Source: Solidesulfovibrio fructosivorans JJ] (lineage in GTDB: Bacteria; Desulfobacterota; Desulfovibrionia; Desulfovibrionales; Desulfovibrionaceae). From it: a stretch of DNA of 64,000 nt. The first letter of the stretch is position 1, and every line of letters starts with the position of its first letter. The stretch covers positions 1 to 64,000 of the forward strand of contig NZ_AECZ01000008.1 of the NCBI RefSeq assembly GCF_000179555.1. The letters are read 5' to 3'. Position numbers and translations under genes: made by a program. The notes under the pieces are model-generated. The model had not been told where the DNA came from. It saw only the letters and a program-made list of their open reading frames with translations, and made no database searches. Shown here piece after piece: positions 8,366 to 15,555 of the stretch.

Positions 8366-8435
8366 TTGTTGCCGCAATCGCGTCCGGCGTCGAGGCGCAA
8401 CGCGCCTCGTGCCGCCGGGCCGATTGCGGCAACAA
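8366..8435. repeat. Nested palindromic element 2
   Basis: It is built like element 1 but of different sequence. A perfect 15-bp outer stem (8366-8380 and 8421-8435; TTGTTGCCGCAATCG and its complement) encloses CCGGCG/CGCCGG and then GAGGCGC/GCGCCTC around a short loop. Total length is 70 bases against 68 for element 1. Confidence 0.75.
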
Positions 8436-8606
8436 ACGTCGGTCTCCCGCCGTCCAAAGAGCCCTACCCCACGCCCTCCCGCTTCACCATCCCAACCCGG
8501 TAAAGGGGGGTCCGGGGGGCATCAAGCCCCCCGGCGGAGAGGTGCAGGAGAGGCGGAGCCTCTCCTGCCGGGGTCCAGGGGCGGCGCCCCTGGCCACCTG
8601 GACCGA

Positions 8607-9929
8607 CTAGTGCAGCTCTTGCTTGTTCCAGTAATCGTGCACGAAGTGTTCGGCTTCTTCCAGGCTGGTGACGTCGCCGGCGATTTGGGCCTTGAGCAGC
8701 GCGTCGCGGATGAGTCCCACGACCGGGCCGGGTTTGAGGCCGAGCAGCTGCATGATCTGCGCGCCGTTCAGGAGCGGCTCGAGCATTTCCTCGGGCGTTT
8801 CGGTACGCTCGAGCATTTTGAGATTGTGATTGAATTCCTTGTAGTTACCTTCGACAGCTTTGATGTCGGCCCGGGCCATTTCGATCAGGCGCGGGTACTG
8901 GTCCAGGGCCTTGAAGCGGCGGATGCCCCGGTCGGTGAGCATGAAGTGGAAGCGCATGTGGCCGCGCACGAGGTTGCAGACGAGGTCGGTCTCGTCCGGG
9001 GGGAAGCCCAGGCGCGAGAGGATCTTGCGGGTGACTTTGGCCCCGACCTGGTGGTGCTGGAAGAAATGCAGGTCGCCGCCGGCGTATTCGGCGGTGTGGA
9101 GTTTGCCCACGTCGTGGAACAGGCAGGCCAGGGTGCCGTACCAGTCGTAGGGCAGTTCCTCGGGGTAGTGGCGCATGACGGCGAGGGTTTCCTCGAAGAG
9201 CGTGTATTCGACGCCCTCTTCGGTTTTCTGCTTGATGCGGGCGAGCGTCGCCACTTCGGGCAGGAACCAGTGGAGGATCATGGTGTCGTAGAGCAGTTCG
9301 ACGAAGGTGGCCATGTTTTCGGCCTCGACCCTGCGCCATTCGTCCATGATGTCCTTGACGGAGACGTAGTCGAGGATGCGGCGCGAGGCGCGCAGGATGG
9401 CCATGAGGGTATTGGCTTCGACGGGGATATTGTAGTTGGCCGAGAAGCGCAGCGCCCGCACGGCCCGCAGGTAGTTCTGACGGATGGACTCGTCGGGGAT
9501 GCCGAGCAGGCGCACTTCGCCGCCGGCAAGGTCGGCGAAGCCGTCGTGATCGTCGCGGCAGTGCGGCAGGTAGGGGCTGATCTGGCTGGCCGGCAGGATG
9601 CCCAGGGCATCGAGGCGGTCGATCATGCGCCGGGTGAGCCGGGCCACGGTCTCCTCGGGGTGGGAGGCGTCCACGGTTTCGGCCGGGTGGAAGTTGAACA
9701 GCGTATCGCCGTGGCGCACCCGGGCGTAGGCCCCGTCTTCGCTTACGGCCTCGGTTTCGGAGAAAAGCTTTTGCAGTTCGGCCAGGGGGGCGTCGGTCGC
9801 CAGGTCGAGTTCGGGCGCGGCGGGATCCAGGGCTTTTTCCTGGAGCACGGCGTTGATGACGTAGGCATCGTAGCCGTTGCGCATGATGGTCTTGCAGATG
9901 GCATTGGCGTCCTTGAAGGGTTGCGCCAT
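8607..9929 (-). CDS. HD-domain protein related to CCA-adding enzyme/poly(A) polymerase, nucleotidyltransferase site degenerate
   Basis: The 440 residues follow the plan of bacterial CCA-adding enzymes. A nucleotidyltransferase head comes first (NGYDAYVINAV, ELDLATDAP, LAELQKLF), then the RNA-binding region (FADLAGGEVRLLGIPDESI, RALRFSANYNI), then an HD phosphohydrolase domain (LACLFHDVGKLHTAEY, near residue 265). The head lacks the usual Gly-Gly and Arg-Asp of GGxVRD (here INAVLQEK) and has E-L-D where D-x-D is expected, so nucleotide transfer is doubtful while HD chemistry (2',3'-cyclic phosphate or related) looks intact. The Shine-Dalgarno is GGAGGTTTTTTCC. It follows pyrC by 42 bases in the same direction and may share its transcript. 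Confidence 0.7.
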   Translation of the reverse strand: MAQPFKDANAICKTIMRNGYDAYVINAVLQEKALDPAAPELDLATDAPLAELQKLFSETEAVSEDGAYARVRHGDTLFNFHPAETVDASHPEETVARLTRRMIDRLDALGILPASQISPYLPHCRDDHDGFADLAGGEVRLLGIPDESIRQNYLRAVRALRFSANYNIPVEANTLMAILRASRRILDYVSVKDIMDEWRRVEAENMATFVELLYDTMILHWFLPEVATLARIKQKTEEGVEYTLFEETLAVMRHYPEELPYDWYGTLACLFHDVGKLHTAEYAGGDLHFFQHHQVGAKVTRKILSRLGFPPDETDLVCNLVRGHMRFHFMLTDRGIRRFKALDQYPRLIEMARADIKAVEGNYKEFNHNLKMLERTETPEEMLEPLLNGAQIMQLLGLKPGPVVGLIRDALLKAQIAGDVTSLEEAEHFVHDYWNKQELH

Positions 9930-9971
9930 GGAAAAAACCTCCGGAGAGCGTTTGGGTGTCGGGGTTTCGTC

Positions 9972-11270
9972 TCAGGTTCGGCCGGGACGGATGCGGTCGT
10001 GCACCACGACGCCGCCGACGGCGGTCAGGGCCACGCGGCCGGTGAGCGGCTGGCCCAGAAGCGGCGTGTTCTTGCCCTTGGAGCGCAGGGCTTCGGGGGT
10101 GACGACCCAGGAATCCTCCGGGTCGAAGAGCAGGAAGTCGGCCGGGTCGCCGGGGGCGAAGCGGTTGACCGGGAGCTTGAAAATTTCGGCCGGACGCCAG
10201 GCGAAGCGGGTGACGATGTCCTCGGGCGAGAGGCGTCCCTGGCGCACCAGCTCCCACAGGGCGGCCAGGGCGGTATCGAGGCCCGAGATGCCGTTTTTGG
10301 CGTTCTCGAACGGGGTTTCCTTTTCGTGGGCCGCGTGGGGGGCGTGGTCCGTGGCCAGAATGTCGATGACGCCTTCGCGCAGGGCCTCGACCAGGGCCAG
10401 CCGGTCGTCGTCGGTGCGAAGCGGCGGATTGACCTTGGCCAGGCTGTCGTAGCCCAGAAGCGCCGCGTCGGTCATGAGCAGGTAATGCGGGCAGGTCTCG
10501 GCCGTGACCTTGACGCCGCGCTTTTTGGCGTCGGCGATGAGTCCCACGGATTTGCGGCAGGAAATGTGGGCCAGATGGACGTGCACGCCCAGGTATTCGG
10601 CCAGCAGGATGTCGCGGGCGGCCTGGATGGCCTCGGCAGCGTCGGGCTGGCCGCGAAGGCCCAGCCGCGCGCTCATGGCCCCTTCGTTGGCCCCCGATCC
10701 TTTGGCCATGTAGGGGTCCTCGCAGTGGTCGATGACCGGGGCCAGGTCGGCGGCGTATTCCAGGGCGCGACGGAAAATCTCGGTGTCGGCCACGGGCTCG
10801 CCGTCGTTGGAAAAGGCCACGCAGCCGGCTTCGAGCAGCTCGCCCATGGGCGCGAGCTCCTTGCCGCGAAGCCCGACGGTGAGCGCGCCGATGGGGAAAA
10901 GGCGCGGGCCGTTCGGCCAGGACTCGGCCGCTCGGCGCAGCATGAACCGCGTGACCGAGGCGGTGTCGTTGACCGGGTCGGTGTTGGCCATGCACATGAT
11001 GTTGGAAAACCCGCCGGCGGCGGCGGCGGCCAGTCCCGAGGCGATGTCCTCCTTCCATTCCTGGCCGGGCTCGCGCAGGTGGGTATGGGCATCGGTCAGG
11101 GCCGGCATGAGGAGCATCTCCCGGCCGTCGATCACCGCATGGCCGTCGTGGGACGCGGCCGGATCGTGGGCGGTCAGTTCCCGGACGACGCCCTCGGCCA
11201 CGAGCAGGTCGAACGCGCCTTCGCGGCCGGGAACCCGGACGTTTCGGATGGCCAGGGAGTTGGCTGTCAC
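9972..11270 (-). CDS. pyrC: Dihydroorotase, class I
   Basis: It cyclises carbamoyl aspartate to dihydroorotate, the third step of pyrimidine synthesis. The frame is open beyond the true start. I take GTG at 11270, which overlaps the pyrB stop (GTGA), giving 432 residues starting [10 protein letters not shown]. Metal ligands appear in [13 protein letters not shown], further His in VHLAHISC, and the conserved [14 protein letters not shown] stretch; these mark the long class I type that associates with aspartate transcarbamoylase. Overlap with pyrB supports coupled synthesis of a PyrB-PyrC complex. Confidence 0.95.
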   Translation of the reverse strand: MTANSLAIRNVRVPGREGAFDLLVAEGVVRELTAHDPAASHDGHAVIDGREMLLMPALTDAHTHLREPGQEWKEDIASGLAAAAAGGFSNIMCMANTDPVNDTASVTRFMLRRAAESWPNGPRLFPIGALTVGLRGKELAPMGELLEAGCVAFSNDGEPVADTEIFRRALEYAADLAPVIDHCEDPYMAKGSGANEGAMSARLGLRGQPDAAEAIQAARDILLAEYLGVHVHLAHISCRKSVGLIADAKKRGVKVTAETCPHYLLMTDAALLGYDSLAKVNPPLRTDDDRLALVEALREGVIDILATDHAPHAAHEKETPFENAKNGISGLDTALAALWELVRQGRLSPEDIVTRFAWRPAEIFKLPVNRFAPGDPADFLLFDPEDSWVVTPEALRSKGKNTPLLGQPLTGRVALTAVGGVVVHDRIRPGRT

Positions 11271-12205
11271 GCGGTTTCCCCTTTTTCCTTGCGGGTGATG
11301 TGCAGGTAAAGGACGGCCATGCGCACGGCCACGCCCGAGGACACCTGGTCGAGGATGAGCGAATTGCCGGCGTCGGCCAGTTCCGAGGAGATCTCCACGC
11401 CCCGGTTGATGGGGCCGGGATGGAGCACCTTCACGTCGGGGTTGGCCAGGGCCAGGCGCTTTGGCGTGAGGCAGAAGCGGCGGGCGTATTCGCGCAGGTC
11501 GGGCAGGAGCCCCGCTTCCTGGCGCTCGAGCTGGAGGCGCAGGCACATGACCGCGTCGGCCCCCTTGAGCGCCTCCTCCGGGTCGTGAAAAATCTCGGCG
11601 TCAAGCGCGCCGGCATCGGTCGGCAGCAGGGTGCGGGGGGCGCAGATGCGCACCCTTGCCCCAAGGGTCGGGAGCAGGCGGCAGTTGGACCGGGCCACGC
11701 GGCTGTGGGCCACGTCGCCGAGGATGACGACGGTCTTGCCGGCCAGCGAATTCCACACATTGAGCAGCGTGAAAAGGTCGAGCAGGGCCTGGGTCGGATG
11801 GGCGTGCCAGCCGTCGCCGGCGTTGATCACGGCGCAGGAGACGCGCTGGGCCACGAAATCGGCCGCTCCGGAAGAGGAATGGCGGATGACGATGGCGTCG
11901 GGGTTCATGGCCTCGAGGGTGCGCACCGTATCCTTGAGCGTCTCGCCCTTTTGCAGGGAGCTCCCGGTCTTGGCCAGGCCGAAGGTGTCGGCGGAAAGGC
12001 GCTTGCCGGCGATGTCGAAGGACGTCTTGGTGCGGGTGCTCGGCTCGGCGAAAAACAGCACCACGCTTTTGCCCTTGAGCGTGGGAACCTTCTTGACCGG
12101 GCGGGAATTGATCTCGCGGAACGAGGCGGCGGTGCGCATGATCACGTCCACGTCTTCCCTGGAGAGCTGGGATACGTCGAGAAGATCCTTGTGGGGCCAG
12201 TTCAT
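11267..12205 (-). CDS. pyrB: Aspartate carbamoyltransferase catalytic subunit
   Basis: It joins carbamoyl phosphate and aspartate, the committed step of pyrimidine synthesis. The chosen ATG (MNWPHKDLL) is preceded by GAGGA; the frame upstream is open but lacks a ribosome site. At 312 residues it has normal length. Carbamoyl-phosphate loop [23 protein letters not shown] and the catalytic-chain LHPGPINRG are visible. No pyrI regulatory gene follows, as in organisms where PyrB pairs with a class I PyrC. Confidence 0.96.
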   Translation of the reverse strand: MNWPHKDLLDVSQLSREDVDVIMRTAASFREINSRPVKKVPTLKGKSVVLFFAEPSTRTKTSFDIAGKRLSADTFGLAKTGSSLQKGETLKDTVRTLEAMNPDAIVIRHSSSGAADFVAQRVSCAVINAGDGWHAHPTQALLDLFTLLNVWNSLAGKTVVILGDVAHSRVARSNCRLLPTLGARVRICAPRTLLPTDAGALDAEIFHDPEEALKGADAVMCLRLQLERQEAGLLPDLREYARRFCLTPKRLALANPDVKVLHPGPINRGVEISSELADAGNSLILDQVSSGVAVRMAVLYLHITRKEKGETA

Positions 12206-12402
12206 GGGGGAATCCTCAGGGGCGGAAATTTGGCCGCGCACCCATGCGCGTAAGCCGACCGATATTTTCACAACCCCAAAGCGGCGTCAATGTTGGAACG
12301 CGACGCCGGATTCCCGGAAACGGCCTCCGGCCCGCGAAGCGCGCTCCAAAAGACCCGCGCTCCCCCTGGCCGCGCCATTGCCCTTATGCTATGCGGCGCC
12401 CC

Positions 12403-13110
12403 ATGAACACAGAGAAATTCAAGACCTTCGCCCTGGAGGCCGGCGCGGACCTGGTCGGCATCGCCGATCTGGACCAGCTTGCCGGCATCGAAACCGAGCC
12501 GGCCAATCTGTTCGAGGGCTTCACCCGGGCCGTCAGCCTGGCCGTGCGCCTGGCCGACGCCGTGCTCGACCCCATAGTCGACCGCCCAACCCCCCTTTAC
12601 AACCGCCACTACCAGGTAGCCAACGCCGCGTTGGACGCGCTGGCCCTTCGCATGAGCCAGCGCATCGCCGACGCGGGAGGCCGCGCCCTGCCCCTTCCGG
12701 CCAGCCAGATCCTGGATGCCGCGCGCATGACCTCCTACCTGTCCCACAAGGCCGTGGCCATCGCCGCCGGCATGGGCTGGCAGGGCAAAAGCCTGTTGCT
12801 GGTCAGTCCGCGGTACGGCCCGCGCGTCCGCCTGGTCACGGTGCTGACCGACCTGCCGCTTTCGCCCGACGCGCCCCTCAAAAACCATTGCGGCTCTTGC
12901 GACGCCTGCACCAAGGCCTGCCCCGTGGGGGCCATCCGCAACGTCAATACGGACCGCCACTACGCTTCCCGCGAGGAGGCCATCGATTTCGGCCGCTGCC
13001 TCGCCCGGCTGACCCAAAACGAAACCCTGCCCCACATCGGCGGCTTGCTGTGCGGCGTCTGCGTGACCGTTTGCCCCTGGGGCAAAAAGAAGAAAAAAAA
13101 AACTTCCTGA
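12403..13110 (+). CDS. Iron-sulfur protein related to epoxyqueuosine reductase (short form)
   Basis: The 235-residue protein has two cysteine motifs for [4Fe-4S] clusters near its end (CGSCDACTKACPVGAI and CGVCVTVCPWGK). They follow a QueG-like first half (ALEAGADLVGIADL, AAGMGWQGKSLLLVSPRYGPRVRLV). Full QueG proteins are about 350-380 residues and carry HEAT-like repeats after the clusters; here the protein stops right after the second cluster in six Lys, Thr, Ser. The Lys tail comes from an A-rich run with ten consecutive A, a site where frameshifts are common. No clear ribosome site precedes the start; ATG at 12391 is an alternative. It ends six bases before the end of cbiK, which is read the other way. 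Confidence 0.65.
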   Translation: MNTEKFKTFALEAGADLVGIADLDQLAGIETEPANLFEGFTRAVSLAVRLADAVLDPIVDRPTPLYNRHYQVANAALDALALRMSQRIADAGGRALPLPASQILDAARMTSYLSHKAVAIAAGMGWQGKSLLLVSPRYGPRVRLVTVLTDLPLSPDAPLKNHCGSCDACTKACPVGAIRNVNTDRHYASREEAIDFGRCLARLTQNETLPHIGGLLCGVCVTVCPWGKKKKKKTS

Positions 13111-13116
13111 CCGGGG

Positions 13117-13938
13117 CTATGCGCCAGGGGCAAGCGCCCCGGGGAGACGGGCCAGGGCGATGGCCAGGTGGTCGCGCCAGACGGCGGCCATGGCCGGCTG
13201 TTCGATAAGGCCGGAAAGATGCGGCCGGCAGGCGATGCCGGCGGCTTCGAGGCGGCCGCGCCAGGAGGTCGGGGCCTCACCGGCCAGGTCGCAGCAGGCG
13301 TGGGCCCCGGCCACGGTGAGAAAGGGCAGAAGCCAGGCGGCGCGAATGTTTTGGGCCGAGAGGTCCGTGAGGATGGCTTCGAGGTCGTGGCAGGGCGCAT
13401 CCCGTTCGCGCGGCATGGCCCCGAACCGGGCCAGCCGGTCGAGGCGGAAAAGTTTTTCGCGCAGCGCCTCGTAAAACCCGGCCCCGGGCGGCGGCGCGCC
13501 GTGTCCCATGACCACCACGGCCTCGTCTGGCGCGCGCCCGGACGGCAGTCCGGCCAGCACCGCCCCGGCCACCCGGTCCACGTCGGCAAGGCTGGCCAGA
13601 AGCGGCGCGCCCACGGAAAAGGTCATGCGCCGGCCGCCAGTCTCCAGAAACCGCCGCAGCCCGGCCAGCATCTCGTGATATCCCTCGCCCGGCACCACGT
13701 GCAGGGACTGGACCGCCACCCGCGTTACCCCCCGCGCCGCCATGGCGGCCAGGACCTCCGGCACGCACCGCGTCCCGCCGAAGGCCTCGGTGCCGCCATG
13801 CTTGCGGCCGACGGTGCGGGCGATGGCCACCGCGCATTCCGGGTATTCCCGGCCGAGACGTTCGCCAAAGGCGGCGAGTGCGGCCATGGCCCCGGGATGC
13901 CGGGAGCCATGGGCGGCCAGGACGATGCCGCAGCCCAT
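13117..13938 (-). CDS. cbiK: Sirohydrochlorin cobaltochelatase, CbiK family
   Basis: It would insert Co2+ (or Fe2+) into sirohydrochlorin for cobalamin, siroheme or alternative heme synthesis. At 273 residues it has CbiK size. The N-terminus is GIVLAAHGSRHPG; the metal-binding His lie in VQSLHVVPGEGYHEM and VVMGHGAPPPG, matching the two conserved His of CbiK. Without a signal peptide it is the cytoplasmic type. Its ATG shares a base with the ftsX stop (TGATG), an unusual partner for a chelatase. Confidence 0.85.
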   Translation of the reverse strand: MGCGIVLAAHGSRHPGAMAALAAFGERLGREYPECAVAIARTVGRKHGGTEAFGGTRCVPEVLAAMAARGVTRVAVQSLHVVPGEGYHEMLAGLRRFLETGGRRMTFSVGAPLLASLADVDRVAGAVLAGLPSGRAPDEAVVVMGHGAPPPGAGFYEALREKLFRLDRLARFGAMPRERDAPCHDLEAILTDLSAQNIRAAWLLPFLTVAGAHACCDLAGEAPTSWRGRLEAAGIACRPHLSGLIEQPAMAAVWRDHLAIALARLPGALAPGA

Positions 13939-14810
13939 CAGGAACGCGGCTCCAGGGCGGCGGCCAGTCCGGCCAGCCCGGCGACGAAGGCGGCGGCCAG
14001 GGCCAGGGCGACGGCCAGCCAGGCGGGCATGAACGGCAGGCGGAAAAAAAGCGGCGGCACGTCCAGGGCGTAGGCCAGCGCGGCCTGGGTGAGCTTCAGC
14101 GCCGCAAGCGCCACGCCCGCGCCGCAAAGCCCGGTCAGGGTCGCGCCAGCGGCCAGCGGCAGGCGGATGTACCATTCGCTGGCCCCGACCAGCCGCAAAA
14201 TCTCGAGTTCCTCCCGGCGGCGCAGCATGGACAGGCGCACCATGCCGCCGACCACGAGTCCGACAAGAAGCGTCAGCAGCCCGGCCAGGGGCAGCACGGC
14301 CCGGCGCGCGACCAGCCCGACGGCCAGGGCGGCGTCCATGGCATGGGGATCGTAGCGCACCTCGGCCACGCCCTCGACCCCGGACAGGCGCTTGTACATG
14401 TCCCGGGCGAAACCCTCCTCGGCCACGGGCGGGCGGAAGGTGAGCAGCATGGTCTGGGGCAGCGGGTTGCGGGCGGCGAAGGCGGACAGGTCGGCCTGGG
14501 GGCCAAGGCTGTGGCCCAAAAGCGCCAGGGCCTGGGACGGGGTGAAAACCTGGGTGGCGACGAGTCCGGGCAGGGCGCGCATCCAGTCCATCTGCCGGGC
14601 GATGAGCGCGGTATCCGCCCCGGGTTTCCAATAGACCTGGAACCGCACCCGGCCCTGGTCCCGGCCGAAAGCGGCGTCCAGCGCCGTGCCGGCCAGGACG
14701 AAAAGCCCGCACAGGTAGACCACGGCGGCGACCCCGGCCACGGTCGCCGCAAGCCGTCCGGGCTGGTGCAGCAGCTCCCGCGCCCCGGAGACGAAAAGCC
14801 GTCCGATCAC
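13938..14810 (-). CDS. ftsX: Cell-division permease-like protein FtsX
   Basis: The 290-residue membrane protein has one N-terminal transmembrane helix (about 22-44), a periplasmic domain of about 120 residues (including DMYKRLSGVEGVAEV), and three C-terminal helices (about 170-192, 215-240, 260-285). The cytoplasmic loop RREELEILRLVGAS is an FtsX hallmark. With FtsE it forms an ABC-like complex at the septum that activates peptidoglycan hydrolases through the periplasmic domain. It overlaps ftsE by four bases and cbiK by one. Confidence 0.92.
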   Translation of the reverse strand: MIGRLFVSGARELLHQPGRLAATVAGVAAVVYLCGLFVLAGTALDAAFGRDQGRVRFQVYWKPGADTALIARQMDWMRALPGLVATQVFTPSQALALLGHSLGPQADLSAFAARNPLPQTMLLTFRPPVAEEGFARDMYKRLSGVEGVAEVRYDPHAMDAALAVGLVARRAVLPLAGLLTLLVGLVVGGMVRLSMLRRREELEILRLVGASEWYIRLPLAAGATLTGLCGAGVALAALKLTQAALAYALDVPPLFFRLPFMPAWLAVALALAAAFVAGLAGLAAALEPRS

Positions 14811-15478
14811 GCCTCCCCCTCCCCGCCCGGCAGGGTGAAGACCAGGGCGTCGGGAGCGCCGGCCATGAGCTCCCGGTCGTGGGTGGCCATGAGCACGGCC
14901 GTGCCGTGGAGGGCGAACTGGCGCAGGATGGAAAGCACCTTCGCGGACAGCGCGGCGTCGAGGTTACCGGTCGGTTCGTCGGCCAGCATGATTTTCGGCC
15001 CGGCCACCACGGCCCGGGCGATAGCCACGCGCTGCTGGCCGCCGCCGGGAAGTTCGGCGCAGAGGCGGCCCGCGTCGTCGGCCAGTTCCAGGGCGAGCAG
15101 CGCCGAGTCCACCCGGCGGCGCAGCCGGGTGCGCTCCATGCCGCGCACGACCAAGGGCAAGGCCACGTTGTCATAGACGGTGCGGTCGGGAAGAATGCGG
15201 AAATCCTGAAAAACCATGGAGACGTCGCGGCGGAGTTTGTAGAGCCCGGCCGGGGTCACAACGGACAGGTCATGGCCGGCGATCATCCCCCTGCCCTCCT
15301 GCCAGGGCAGGCTGCCGTGGAGCAGGCGCAAAAGCGTGGTCTTGCCCGAGCCGGACGGGCCGGTGAGAAAGGCGAAATCCCCTTGCGAGAGCGCCAGGTC
15401 GACGCCACCGAGCACGGTCCGGTCGCCGAGCGAACAGGCAAGGCCGGCCACGTCCAACACCGTCTCCTTCGCGTCCAT
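14807..15478 (-). CDS. ftsE: Cell-division ATP-binding protein FtsE
   Basis: This is the ABC ATPase partner of FtsX. Walker A is GPSGSGKTT, the signature LPGGGQQRVAIARAV, and Walker B IMLADEPTGNLD, followed by the switch His in MATHDREL. I start at the second Met (MDAKETVL), preceded by GAGG, giving 223 residues; a start at 15511 would add 11 residues but lacks a ribosome site. The signature has Pro and an extra Gly in place of the usual LSGGQ, a small variation. The kinase gene ends 77 bases upstream. Confidence 0.93.
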   Translation of the reverse strand: MDAKETVLDVAGLACSLGDRTVLGGVDLALSQGDFAFLTGPSGSGKTTLLRLLHGSLPWQEGRGMIAGHDLSVVTPAGLYKLRRDVSMVFQDFRILPDRTVYDNVALPLVVRGMERTRLRRRVDSALLALELADDAGRLCAELPGGGQQRVAIARAVVAGPKIMLADEPTGNLDAALSAKVLSILRQFALHGTAVLMATHDRELMAGAPDALVFTLPGGEGEA

Positions 15479-15555
15479 CGGGGCCTCGCCCGCGTCGTGC
15501 GCCGCATCCATCGGTTTTTTTTACGGGATAAGGCCGGCCCCGCCAAGGGGGCCGG

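Larger units (their letters stand above)
8066..8606. repeat. Gene-free stretch packed with perfect hairpins
   Basis: No convincing gene lies in these 541 bases. Besides the two long nested palindromes listed separately I count simple hairpins at 8105-8118 (GGCGG/CCGCC), 8295-8313 (GTCGCCCC/GGGGCGAC), 8342-8356 (GCGGCG/CGCCGC), 8512-8534 (CCGGGGGGC/GCCCCCCGG), 8544-8568 (GCAGGAGAGGC/GCCTCTCCTGC) and 8575-8593 (CCAGGGGC/GCCCCTGG). The last three follow the stop side of the HD-protein gene ending at 8607 and belong to a type repeated at 24860, 46180 and 47609. Confidence 0.75.

Noticed and set aside
8340-11309. A 989-codon open frame on the plus strand opposite the HD and pyrC genes
   Set aside because: It lies wholly antisense to two well-supported genes, has no known motif and an unbalanced Gly/Val/Arg/His composition typical of the mirrored frame in GC-rich DNA.
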